Part shown: in pieces, positions 15,474-22,503 of the stretch
Layout: every line of letters begins with the position of its first letter
How positions within the stretch are numbered: position 1 is the stretch's first letter
DNA from: an uncultured Oribacterium sp.
GTDB lineage: Bacteria; Bacillota; Clostridia; Lachnospirales; Lachnospiraceae
Reading direction: 5' to 3'
Length of the DNA: 29,434 nucleotides
Assembly: GCA_934279105.1 (NCBI GenBank)
Contig: CAKQWR010000007.1
Span: 1 to 29,434 of the forward strand
Position numbers and translations under genes: made by a program
Notes under the pieces: model-generated
What the model was told of the DNA's origin: nothing
The model's database searches: none
The model's input: the letters and a program-made list of their open reading frames with translations, nothing else

Positions 15474-15535
15474 GATGAAGCTAACAGAAATGAGTTAGGC
15501 AGAGTCGCTTGGTCAATCCGGGCGGCTCTTTTTTT
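15474..15535 (+). ncRNA. candidate short RNA: promoter-proximal transcript ending at an intrinsic terminator
   Basis: From the predicted start near 15474 the transcript would hold a small hairpin, CTAAC/GTTAG (about 15481-15498). A 12-bp stem follows, AGAGTCGCTTGG (15501-15512) with CCGGGCGGCTCT (15518-15529), then seven T. The product would be about 60 nt. It could be a small RNA or a leader whose terminator is controlled. No class is recognised and expression is unproven. Confidence 0.35.
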
Positions 15536-15698
15536 ATAAAAACTCGAAAGGCGTCCGAACTCATGGACAGGAAAGAAGAATGACGGAGGTAGTGTGTACC
15601 AGGTTGTGAGCAGTAAACGACATTTCTGAAAGTTATGACTGGCGATTACGTGAAGGAATAGAAAAATTTGATGAAAAAGAATGACGAAAATGCGTGCT

Positions 15699-15712
15699 TG
15701 TAAGCGCTTTAC
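15699..15712. promoter_or_regulatory. cre-like site (CcpA) upstream of ptsH
   Basis: TGTAAGCGCTTTAC fits the catabolite-responsive element consensus TGWAANCGNTNWCA except at its final base. It lies about 35 bp upstream of the -35 box of the ptsH promoter, a position from which CcpA activates rather than represses in Bacillota. Confidence 0.6.
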
Positions 15713-15745
15713 GGAACGTGTTGGGTAGAAATAACGATAAAATCA

Positions 15746-15774
15746 TGGACAAATTCTAAACAAATTGTTAAAAT
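15746..15774 (+). promoter_or_regulatory. promoter of the pts-nag operon
   Basis: TGGACA (15746-15751), a 17-bp spacer and TAAAAT (15769-15774) place the transcript start near 15781, which gives a leader of about 110 nt before ptsH. The surrounding DNA is markedly A/T rich, as expected for an open promoter. Confidence 0.5.
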
Positions 15775-15783
15775 ATTATAAAG

Positions 15784-15805
15784 TTAAGAATTTCACAATT
15801 CTTAA
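15784..15805. promoter_or_regulatory. perfect 9-bp inverted repeat at the start of the ptsH leader
   Basis: TTAAGAATT (15784-15792) and AATTCTTAA (15797-15805) are perfect inverted copies around TCAC. It begins within a few bases of the predicted transcript start. It could be a repressor operator or a 5' stabilising hairpin; the sequence does not decide. Confidence 0.45.
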
Positions 15806-15837
15806 TTGTGTAATTTTGTGTATAAACAGTAACTTTG

Positions 15838-15865
15838 AAGTCCGTTTTTTCAAGCGGCTTTTTTT
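15838..15865 (+). terminator. possible attenuator in the ptsH leader
   Basis: AAG-T-CCG (15838-15844) can pair with CGGCTT (15855-15860) around a T-rich loop. A run of T extends to 15865, 25 bp before the ptsH start. The stem is short, with one bulge, so termination would be partial. It resembles a leader attenuator, but I found no clear antiterminator (RAT) sequence. Confidence 0.3.
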
Positions 15866-15890
15866 GAGCAGAAGAAAGGAAACGATACGA

Positions 15891-16148
15891 ATGAAAGAGT
15901 TTACTTACGTTATCAAGGATGAGATTGGACTGCATGCGAGACCAGCCGGATTACTGGTGAAGGAAGTAAAGAAGTTTCAGAGTGCGGTGACCCTTTCCTG
16001 TAAGGGAAAGACTGCTGCGGCAGCGAAGCTGATCGCCATCATGAGCATGGGTGTCAAGCAGGGCGATGAGGTTACCGTTCAGGTAGAGGGTCCGGATGAG
16101 GATGCAGCATTTGCAGCACTTGAAAAGTTTTTCCAGGAAAATCTGTAA
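15891..16148 (+). CDS. ptsH: phosphocarrier protein HPr
   Basis: HPr is the cytoplasmic PTS carrier that takes phosphate from enzyme I and passes it to sugar-specific EIIA. The 85-aa length is typical. The active-site motif GLHARPAG has His15 at the expected place. Position 46, where Bacillota HPr normally carries the Ser phosphorylated by HPr kinase, is Lys (AAAAKLIAIMSMG, Lys46); the nearby Ser52 is conserved. The frame is open from 15765, but ATG 15891 is the true start because it has AAGGAAA 7-8 bases upstream and begins with a standard HPr N-terminus. ptsI follows after 34 bp. Confidence 0.96.
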   Translation: MKEFTYVIKDEIGLHARPAGLLVKEVKKFQSAVTLSCKGKTAAAAKLIAIMSMGVKQGDEVTVQVEGPDEDAAFAALEKFFQENL

Positions 16149-16182
16149 TTTGTCAACGTTCTAAGATTTGAGAGGACAGGAA

Positions 16183-17802
16183 ATGGAAAAATACATCGGA
16201 AAGTCCGTTTATAAGGGAACGGCGATCGGTCCAATCAATGTTTTAAAGAAGCGGGATGGCCTCGTAAAGCGTCAGCACATCGAGGATGCAGCAGCTGAAC
16301 TTCAGCGTCTGGAGGAGGCGAAGGAGCGGACACTCGAGCAACTCGGCGCGCTCTATGAGAAGGCACTCCAGGAAGTCGGCGAGGTGAATGCGCAGATTTT
16401 CGAGGTGCATCAGATGATGCTCGAGGATGATGATTATCAGGATGCGATTCACTCGATGATTGAAACCGAAGAGGTCAATGCGGAATATGCCGTGGCGGTC
16501 ACAGGAGACAACTTCGCAGAAATCTTCGCTAACATGGATGATGAGTACATGCAGGCGCGTTCGGCCGATGTGAAGGATATTTCGAATCGCTTGATTCGCA
16601 ATCTCAGTGGTGATGAAGGCGTCGACTGGGATAACATGGAGCCGTCCATCATCGTTGCGGATGATCTGACACCGAGTGAAACAGTGCAGATGGATAAGAG
16701 TAAAATTCTTGCATTCGTCACCGTACATGGTTCCACAAACTCTCATACCGCGATTCTCGCGCGTATGATGAATATTCCGGCACTGATCGGTGTGCCGATG
16801 GACCTCGAAAAGCTTCACTCCGGCACGATGGCCATCGTTGATGGTAAGGATGCTGTTTTCTATGTAGATCCGGATGAGGCGGAAATCGCAGCTGCCCGTG
16901 AGATGCAGGAAAAGGCGAAGAAGCAGAAAGAGCTGCTCGCAAACTATAAGGGACGCGCTTCCGTAACGAAGAGCGGACGAAAGGTAAATGTATATGCGAA
17001 CATCGGAAGTGTTTCGGATGTAGCATATGTCCAGGAAAATGATGCGGAGGGAATCGGCCTTTTCCGTAGTGAGTTCCTGTATCTTGGAAAGACGGCGCTG
17101 CCGGATGAGAATGAACAGTTTAACGCATACCGTCAGGTGCTGCAGACGATGGCCGGAAAGAAGGTTATCATCCGTACACTGGATATCGGTGCTGATAAGA
17201 ATGTAGATTACCTGGGGCTCGGAAAGGAAGATAATCCGGCGATGGGTTATCGTGCGATTCGTATCTGTCTGAAGCAGCCGGATGTGTTTAAGACACAGCT
17301 TCGCGCACTGCTTCGTGCCGCAAAGTATGGAAACCTCGCCATTATGTATCCGATGATCATTTCAACGGAGGAGGTACGTCGCATCAAGGAAATCGTCGCG
17401 GAAGTGGCGGCTGAACTTGAAAGTGAGAACATTCCGTATGCGATTCCGGAGCAGGGCATCATGATTGAGACTCCTGCAGCAGTGATGATCTGTGAAGAAC
17501 TGGCCACGATGGTTGATTTCTTCAGTATCGGTACCAACGATCTCACGCAGTACACACTTGCGATCGATCGCCAGAATGAGAAGCTGGATGATTTCTATAA
17601 TCCACATCATGAGGCAGTCCTTCGGATGATTCAGATGACCATCGACGGCGCGCATAAGGCGGGCAAGTGGGTAGGCATCTGCGGTGAGCTCGGCGCAGAT
17701 ACGACGCTGACGGAGCGGTTCGTACAGATGGGAATCGATGAGCTGAGCGTTGCGCCATCCATGGTGCTCAGTGTTCGCAGTAAGATTTGTGAGATGGAGT
17801 AA
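16183..17802 (+). CDS. ptsI: phosphoenolpyruvate-protein phosphotransferase (PTS enzyme I)
   Basis: Enzyme I autophosphorylates from PEP and then phosphorylates HPr. The 539 aa contain the N-terminal HPr-binding and swivelling phosphohistidine domain, with His188 in GSTNSHTAILAR, and the C-terminal PEP-binding barrel. In the barrel, FRSEFLY, IMIETPAAV and FSIGTNDLTQY are visible, and Cys500 lies in GICGELGAD. His188 and Cys500 match the known catalytic positions. ATG 16183 has AGAGGA six bases upstream; a TTG at 16168 would overlap the Shine-Dalgarno region. It is second in ptsH-ptsI-nagB-nagA-crr-nagE, an unusual grouping of general PTS genes with the aminosugar pathway. Confidence 0.97.
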   Translation: MEKYIGKSVYKGTAIGPINVLKKRDGLVKRQHIEDAAAELQRLEEAKERTLEQLGALYEKALQEVGEVNAQIFEVHQMMLEDDDYQDAIHSMIETEEVNAEYAVAVTGDNFAEIFANMDDEYMQARSADVKDISNRLIRNLSGDEGVDWDNMEPSIIVADDLTPSETVQMDKSKILAFVTVHGSTNSHTAILARMMNIPALIGVPMDLEKLHSGTMAIVDGKDAVFYVDPDEAEIAAAREMQEKAKKQKELLANYKGRASVTKSGRKVNVYANIGSVSDVAYVQENDAEGIGLFRSEFLYLGKTALPDENEQFNAYRQVLQTMAGKKVIIRTLDIGADKNVDYLGLGKEDNPAMGYRAIRICLKQPDVFKTQLRALLRAAKYGNLAIMYPMIISTEEVRRIKEIVAEVAAELESENIPYAIPEQGIMIETPAAVMICEELATMVDFFSIGTNDLTQYTLAIDRQNEKLDDFYNPHHEAVLRMIQMTIDGAHKAGKWVGICGELGADTTLTERFVQMGIDELSVAPSMVLSVRSKICEME

Positions 17803-17815
17803 GGGAGTAGAAATT

Positions 17816-18547
17816 ATGAGAATTTACAAAGCAAAAGACTATGCAGATATGAGCCGGAAGGCAGCAAACATCGTTTCTGCACAGGTGATTATGAAGCCAG
17901 ATTGTGTACTGGGCCTTGCGACCGGTTCGACGCCGATCGGCTTATACAAGCAGCTTGTAGAGTGGTATCAGAAGGGAGACCTTGATTTCTCCGAGGTACG
18001 TACCGTAAACCTCGATGAGTATAAGGGGCTGAGCCGTGACAATGACCAGAGCTACTACTACTTCATGCATGAGAATCTGTTTGATCATGTGAATCTTCCG
18101 GTAGAGAGCACACATCTTCCGAATGGCATGGAGATGGATTCCGAGAAGGAGTGCAAGCGCTACTCCGCACTCATTAAGTCCATGGGCGGTATCGATCTTC
18201 AGCTCCTCGGCATCGGACACAACGGCCATATCGGTTTCAACGAGCCGGATGAGGCCTTCGACTCCGACGTTCACTGTGTAGACCTGACCGAATCCACCAT
18301 CGAAGCCAACAAGCGTTTCTTTGCTTCTGCCGATGATGTTCCGAAGCAGGCATATACGATGGGCATCAAGACCATCATGCAGGCGAAGAAGATTCTGATC
18401 GTAGCAAGCGGTGAGGATAAGGCACAGATCGTACATGATGCGTTCTTCGGACCGATTACTCCGAAGGTTCCGGCATCTGTTTTACAGCTTCATAATGATG
18501 TGACCCTCGTTGCGGACGAGGCAGCCCTCAGTAAGGTCGAGCTGTAA
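17816..18547 (+). CDS. nagB: glucosamine-6-phosphate deaminase
   Basis: This cytoplasmic enzyme converts glucosamine-6-phosphate to fructose-6-phosphate and ammonia, the last step of GlcNAc entry into glycolysis. The 243-aa length is typical of Bacillota NagB. Family motifs are LGLATGSTPIGLY (phosphate loop, residues about 34-46), VNLDEYKGL (catalytic Asp) and LLGIGHNGHIGFNEP (active-site Asp/His/Glu region). The frame extends upstream into ptsI, but ATG 17816 has AAGGGAG 7-8 bases before it and starts with the standard MRIYKAKDY. The gap to ptsI is 13 bp. Confidence 0.97.
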   Translation: MRIYKAKDYADMSRKAANIVSAQVIMKPDCVLGLATGSTPIGLYKQLVEWYQKGDLDFSEVRTVNLDEYKGLSRDNDQSYYYFMHENLFDHVNLPVESTHLPNGMEMDSEKECKRYSALIKSMGGIDLQLLGIGHNGHIGFNEPDEAFDSDVHCVDLTESTIEANKRFFASADDVPKQAYTMGIKTIMQAKKILIVASGEDKAQIVHDAFFGPITPKVPASVLQLHNDVTLVADEAALSKVEL

Positions 18548-18558
18548 AACGCAGCATC

Positions 18559-18642
18559 GCATCATAGAACGCGGCACATCGTACGCCTCGTGCGTAGGGA
18601 TGATGCTATGGTCGGCAGCATTGGCCTCTCTGAAAGGAGGCC
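18559..18642 (+). other. structured nagB-nagA intercistronic RNA
   Basis: The 119-bp gap holds an outer stem GCATCAT/ATGATGC (18559-18565 with 18600-18606) enclosing smaller pairings. A second hairpin, GGCCTC/GAGGCC (18623-18628 with 18637-18642), hides an AGGAGG that is too far upstream (about 27 bases) to serve nagA. There is no T run, so read-through is expected. These structures may tune transcript stability or relative nagB/nagA output. Confidence 0.35.
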
Positions 18643-18666
18643 GGCAGAAGATGGGAGCTGAGAACT

Positions 18667-19779
18667 ATGGTTATAAAGGGTGCAAAGGTATATACAGCGG
18701 AGCATACCTTCGAAACGAAGGATATCGCCGTGGCCGATGGCCGTTTTGCTGCGCAGGGCGGAGATGAGAAGGTGGTCAATGCAGACGGCCTCTACATGAT
18801 TCCGGGTCTCGTGGACATTCACTTCCACGGGTGCATGGGCGCAGATATGTGCGATGGCACGGAAGAGGCGCTGGATGTGATTACGAAGTATGAGGCTTCG
18901 ATCGGTGTTACATCGGTATGTCCGGCGACGATGACCATCGCAAAGGACGAGCTTCTCAAGGTGATGCAGAACGCGGGAGCGTATCGCTATAAGGGTGGTG
19001 CGCATCTTGTCGGCATCAATATGGAGGGACCGTTCATCAGTGCGGCGAAGAAGGGAGCACAGGCTGCCGAGAATATCCTTCGCTGTGACGTGGATCTTTT
19101 CCGACAGCTGCAGCATGCGGCGAAGGGGCTCATCAAGCTCGTGGATATCGCACCGGAGGAGTCGGGTGCACTCGAGTTCATCGATCAGGTGAAGGATGAG
19201 GTTGTGGTCTCCATCGCACATACGATGGCAGATTACGAGGAGGCGAAGGTAGCCATCGAGCATGGTGCTTCGCATGCAACGCATCTTTACAATGCGATGC
19301 CACCGCTGAACCATCGGAATCCTGGCGTGATCGGTGCCGCACGGGATGCGGAGAACGTCCATCCAGAGCTGATCTGTGATGGTGTACATATTCATCCATC
19401 CGTGATTCGTGCAACCTTTGCAATGTTTGGTGCGAAGCGAATGATTCTTATCAGTGATAGTATGCGGGCGACAGGACTGGACGATGGTGAGTACACCCTC
19501 GGTGGTCAGCCAGTGACCGTGCGAGGTAATCTTGCAACACTGCATGATGGCACGATTGCAGGGTCCGCGACGAATCTGATGGATTGCATGCGATTCTGCG
19601 TAAAGACGGTGGGGCTTCCACTTGAGGATGCAGTGATGTGTGCTACGGAGAATCCGGCCCGTGAGATCGGTATATACGATGAGGTCGGAAGCATTGAAAC
19701 AGGAAAGAAGGCAGACTTCGTTCTGCTGGATAAGGATTTAAATCTTGTAAGTGTCTATATCGACGGAGAGGAGATTTGA
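18667..19779 (+). CDS. nagA: N-acetylglucosamine-6-phosphate deacetylase
   Basis: This metal-dependent amidohydrolase removes acetate from GlcNAc-6-phosphate to give GlcN-6-P, the substrate of NagB. The 370 aa show His52-Phe53-His54 in VDIHFHGCMG, the metal-ligand Glu in INMEGPFIS, ATHLYNAMPPLNHRNPG, and the catalytic Asp in LISDSMRATG. The C-terminus reads ENPAREIGIYDEVGSIETGKKADFVLLD, typical of the family. GGGAG lies about 9-10 bases before the ATG and no earlier in-frame start has a ribosome site. The crr start lies 3 bp after the stop, so the two are probably translationally coupled. Confidence 0.97.
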   Translation: MVIKGAKVYTAEHTFETKDIAVADGRFAAQGGDEKVVNADGLYMIPGLVDIHFHGCMGADMCDGTEEALDVITKYEASIGVTSVCPATMTIAKDELLKVMQNAGAYRYKGGAHLVGINMEGPFISAAKKGAQAAENILRCDVDLFRQLQHAAKGLIKLVDIAPEESGALEFIDQVKDEVVVSIAHTMADYEEAKVAIEHGASHATHLYNAMPPLNHRNPGVIGAARDAENVHPELICDGVHIHPSVIRATFAMFGAKRMILISDSMRATGLDDGEYTLGGQPVTVRGNLATLHDGTIAGSATNLMDCMRFCVKTVGLPLEDAVMCATENPAREIGIYDEVGSIETGKKADFVLLDKDLNLVSVYIDGEEI

Positions 19780-19782
19780 TAG

Positions 19783-20262
19783 ATGTTCGGACTTTTCAAA
19801 AGTAAGGAAAAAGGCAACATCCTCCACTCACCGTGCAATGGCAAGGTGGTTCCGATTACAGAGGTACCGGATCCAACCTTTGCAGAGAAGATTCTCGGTG
19901 ATGGATTTGCGGTGATTCCGGCAGAGGGCAAGGTGTATGCACCGGCCGATGGCGAGATCACCATGGTATTTGATACACTGCATGCGGTGACGATGACCAC
20001 GACGCAGGGCATCGAGCTTCTGATTCACATCGGACTCGACACGGTAAACCTGAAGGGCGAGCCGTTCACACCACATGTGAAGGCCGGCGATCAGGTGAAG
20101 CAGGGCGATCTTCTGATGGATGCAGATCTCGAGAAGATTCAGGCTGCAGGTTTAAATATCATTACACCGGTTCTGATCTGCAACACCGACGATTATAAGG
20201 ACATCAGCCTTCAGAAGCAGGGGGATGTTACACTTGCGGACGGTGTGCTGAAGATTTCCTGA
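19783..20262 (+). CDS. crr: PTS glucose-type EIIA component
   Basis: This soluble EIIA-Glc-type protein of 159 aa relays phosphate from HPr to a membrane EIIB. The active-site His82 lies in LLIHIGLDTV, and the supporting His67 in DTLHAVTM. The N-terminal FGLFKSKEKG and HSPCNGKVVPI segments fit the family. Its Shine-Dalgarno sequence (GGAGAGGAG) lies within the end of nagA. NagE encoded next has IIC and IIB but no IIA, so this protein very likely serves it and perhaps other glucose-family permeases. The symbol is by homology. Confidence 0.94.
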   Translation: MFGLFKSKEKGNILHSPCNGKVVPITEVPDPTFAEKILGDGFAVIPAEGKVYAPADGEITMVFDTLHAVTMTTTQGIELLIHIGLDTVNLKGEPFTPHVKAGDQVKQGDLLMDADLEKIQAAGLNIITPVLICNTDDYKDISLQKQGDVTLADGVLKIS

Positions 20263-20302
20263 TATCGAGGGTTTCAGCGTTTTTCATTGTTTTCAAGGCT
20301 CG

Positions 20303-20396
20303 TTCGAAGGTTTGCAGATGATTATAAAATCGTTTTTCGGACACGTTCGAAGAGCGTTTTGATTCGGTTCACCGGATAGGTGTTTTATTTTCGAAG
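20303..20396. repeat. three TTCGAAG repeats upstream of nagE
   Basis: TTCGAAG occurs at 20303-20309, 20346-20352 and 20390-20396, spaced 43 and 44 bp, about four helical turns each. The first two are extended to CGTTCGAAG. They lie in the 183-bp crr-nagE gap. Regular spacing on one DNA face hints at a protein-binding array, but seven bases is short and chance is possible. Confidence 0.35.
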
Positions 20397-20399
20397 CTG

Positions 20400-20416
20400 A
20401 TTGGAATAGTTCCAAT
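20400..20416. promoter_or_regulatory. 17-bp perfect palindrome, candidate aminosugar repressor operator before nagE
   Basis: ATTGGAATAGTTCCAAT is a perfect 7-3-7 palindrome ending 29 bp before the nagE start and 17 bp before its Shine-Dalgarno AAGGAGGGG. It resembles, but is not identical to, the TGGT-type palindromes bound by the GntR/HutC regulators NagR/DasR of GlcNAc genes. A weak promoter, TTGATT-18-TTTTAT (20359-20388), would place the transcript start just before it, a repressing position. Confidence 0.55.
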
Positions 20417-20445
20417 TAAGTTATATTTTCTTAAGGAGGGGAAAT

Positions 20446-21915
20446 ATGAAGTTTCTTCAAAAGTTGGGTAAAGCGTTAATGCTCCCAGTCGCAGTGCTGC
20501 CAATCTGTGGTATCCTGATGGGTATCGGATACCTGCTCTGTCCTGCAACCATGCAGGGTGGTGACATCCAGGGTGCAGCAAACCTGATCGGTCTGTTCCT
20601 CGTAAAGGCAGGTGGTGCCTTAATCGATAACATGGCGATCCTTTTCGCAATCGGCGTTGGTGTCGGTATGTCAGATAAGAATGATGGTACCGGCGGAATC
20701 GCTGCTCTTGCTTCCTGGCTCATGCTCACCACACTCCTTTCTACAGGATTTGTGACGACGCTGATGCCATCCATCGCAGAGAGCGAAGTAAAGACCATCG
20801 CATTCAACAAGATTGCAAACCCGTTCATCGGTATCCTTGCAGGTGTCATCGGTTCTACCTGCTACAACAAGTTTAAGAGCACGAAGCTTCCGGACTGGCT
20901 TGCATTCTTCAGTGGTAAGCGTTGCGTAGCCATCGTTGCTGGTATTGTTTCCATCATCGTATCCGCAGTTCTTCTGTTCGTATGGCCGCTGTTCTTCGGT
21001 TTACTCGTAAGCATCGGTGATGCGATCGCGAAGATGGGTGTTGTAGGTGCAGGTATCTATGCATTCCTGAACCGTCTCCTCATCCCGACCGGATTACACC
21101 ACGCACTTAATAACGTATTCTGGTTCGACACCATCGGCCTCGGTGATCTTTCTCACTTCTGGGCTGGTGAGACTTCCGCAGATGTTTCCTGGAGCCTCGG
21201 TATGTACATGTCCGGATTCTTCCCATGTATGATGTTCGGTATTCCGGGTGCTGCACTTGCGATGGTACAGTGCGCAAAGCCTGAGAAGAAGGCTGCAACC
21301 ATCGGTATCTTACTTTCTGCCGCTGTATGTTCCTTCATCTGTGGCGTTACCGAGCCGTTCGAGTTTGCATTCATGTTCCTTGCACCGGGTCTCTACCTGA
21401 TCTACGCTGCACTGTATGGTGTATTCACTATCATCACCGTAGCTCTTGGTTTCCGTGCTGGTTTCTCATTCTCGGCAGGTGCGATGGATCTCCTCTTCTC
21501 CGCTTCCCTTCCGGCAGCTGCGAAGACATGGCTGATCATCCCGCTGGGCATCGCTGCATTCGTCGTATTCTACTTCGTATTCCTGTTTGCAATCAGGAAG
21601 TTCGATATCAAGACACCTGGTCGTGAGGATGATGATGTAGAGGCTGAGAAGAACGTTCAGCTCGCTAGTGATGACTTCACAGCTATCGCAAAGCAGATCC
21701 TTGCAGGCTGCGGCGGCAAGGAGAACATCGCAAGCATCGACAACTGTGTAACCAGACTGAGACTTGAGGTAAAGGATATGACGCAGGTGGACGACAAGGC
21801 CATCAAGGCTGCAGGCGTTGCCGGTGTCATCAAGCCAGGTAAGACTTCCGTTCAGGTTATCGTCGGCACGAAGGTTCAGTTCGTAGCAGATGCGTTCTCT
21901 GAGCTTTGCAAGTAA
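20446..21915 (+). CDS. nagE: PTS N-acetylglucosamine-type EIICB permease
   Basis: This membrane permease phosphorylates its sugar during import. The 489 aa comprise an EIIC domain of about ten helices (MLPVAVLPICGILMGIGYLL, then LLIPTGLHHALNNVFWFD and CGVTEPFEFAFMFLAP near residue 305) and a C-terminal EIIB domain from about residue 405, with the phosphocysteine Cys434 in SIDNCVTRLRLEV. There is no EIIA domain; crr just upstream supplies one. GlcNAc specificity is inferred from the linked nagA and nagB; a glucose-type specificity is the alternative. AAGGAGGGG supports the ATG. A palindromic site before it allows separate regulation from the pts genes. Confidence 0.93.
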   Translation: MKFLQKLGKALMLPVAVLPICGILMGIGYLLCPATMQGGDIQGAANLIGLFLVKAGGALIDNMAILFAIGVGVGMSDKNDGTGGIAALASWLMLTTLLSTGFVTTLMPSIAESEVKTIAFNKIANPFIGILAGVIGSTCYNKFKSTKLPDWLAFFSGKRCVAIVAGIVSIIVSAVLLFVWPLFFGLLVSIGDAIAKMGVVGAGIYAFLNRLLIPTGLHHALNNVFWFDTIGLGDLSHFWAGETSADVSWSLGMYMSGFFPCMMFGIPGAALAMVQCAKPEKKAATIGILLSAAVCSFICGVTEPFEFAFMFLAPGLYLIYAALYGVFTIITVALGFRAGFSFSAGAMDLLFSASLPAAAKTWLIIPLGIAAFVVFYFVFLFAIRKFDIKTPGREDDDVEAEKNVQLASDDFTAIAKQILAGCGGKENIASIDNCVTRLRLEVKDMTQVDDKAIKAAGVAGVIKPGKTSVQVIVGTKVQFVADAFSELCK

Positions 21916-22008
21916 TCTGAAGTCCGAAAACGTGTTTCGGGATACACTGACATCCTGTATTTATGAAAAGCGAATAGAACGGGCGGGGAGCCGTTCGTTC
22001 TGAGAAAA

Positions 22009-22040
22009 GGCTGGCGCATGACCCGTGCGCCGGTCTTTTT
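22009..22040 (+). terminator. intrinsic terminator after nagE
   Basis: GGCTGGCGCA pairs with TGCGCCGGTC (10 bp including two G-U pairs) around a 7-base loop, followed by five T. It ends the pts-nag operon. A smaller GAACGG/CCGTTC hairpin lies just upstream. Confidence 0.88.
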
Positions 22041-22112
22041 GTTATGAGGGAAGCCGGTCCTTCGACCTTCTTCGCTGTAGAAATCTCCGGCGTTTACCTG
22101 TTCGAGCAGGAA

Positions 22113-22339
22113 ATGCTGTATCAGAACAGCGAAATATAGAACTGATGCTAACGGTAATTGACTATTTAGATACTCATATGCTGTATCAAACAGCCTAAAA
22201 AGGATGTTGATGCCAACAAAAATCATGCTGAATAGAAGAGTGTTGTTGGCATCAGTAAAGGAAAATGCCTGAATGATGCCAACATTTGCCAGGAATACCC
22301 CAGTCATCTTCTGTGATAATGAAAGAAATGATACAGCAT
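22113..22339. repeat. cluster of short direct and inverted repeats in a non-coding gap
   Basis: Between nagE and the next gene lie about 590 bases without a supported gene. They contain ATGCTGTATCA-(G)AACAGC at 22113-22130 and 22178-22194, with the inverted core TGATACAGCAT at 22329-22339. They also contain GATGCCAACA at 22209-22218 and 22275-22284, with its inverse TGTTGGCATC at 22244-22253, and a diverged GATGCTAACG near 22144. The two families interleave. No transposase or terminal inverted-repeat element is recognisable. It may be a regulatory array or the remnant of a mobile or repeated sequence. Confidence 0.45.
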
Positions 22340-22503
22340 CCAGGGGGGTATGGTCGTATTGTGTATGAAAAAATTGAAGGGAGGCTGCCGAAGCTGAACT
22401 GTGACGATCTCAGAATGAAATCAGCCAAAAATCAGAAGTGAAATTTGTAAAAAAAGAGGAAAGGGTTCGGAAAACGGACTGGGTTTATGGTAGTATAGGG
22501 GCC

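Noticed and set aside
21876..22307. Minus-strand frame of 143 codons after nagE with a hydrophobic start
   Set aside because: It runs through the nagE terminator and into the nagE coding end, and its hydrophobic part coincides with the short repeats. I see no family signature.
22113..22339. CRISPR array or insertion sequence
   Set aside because: Repeat units are too short and irregularly spaced for CRISPR, and there are no cas genes, transposase or terminal inverted repeats.
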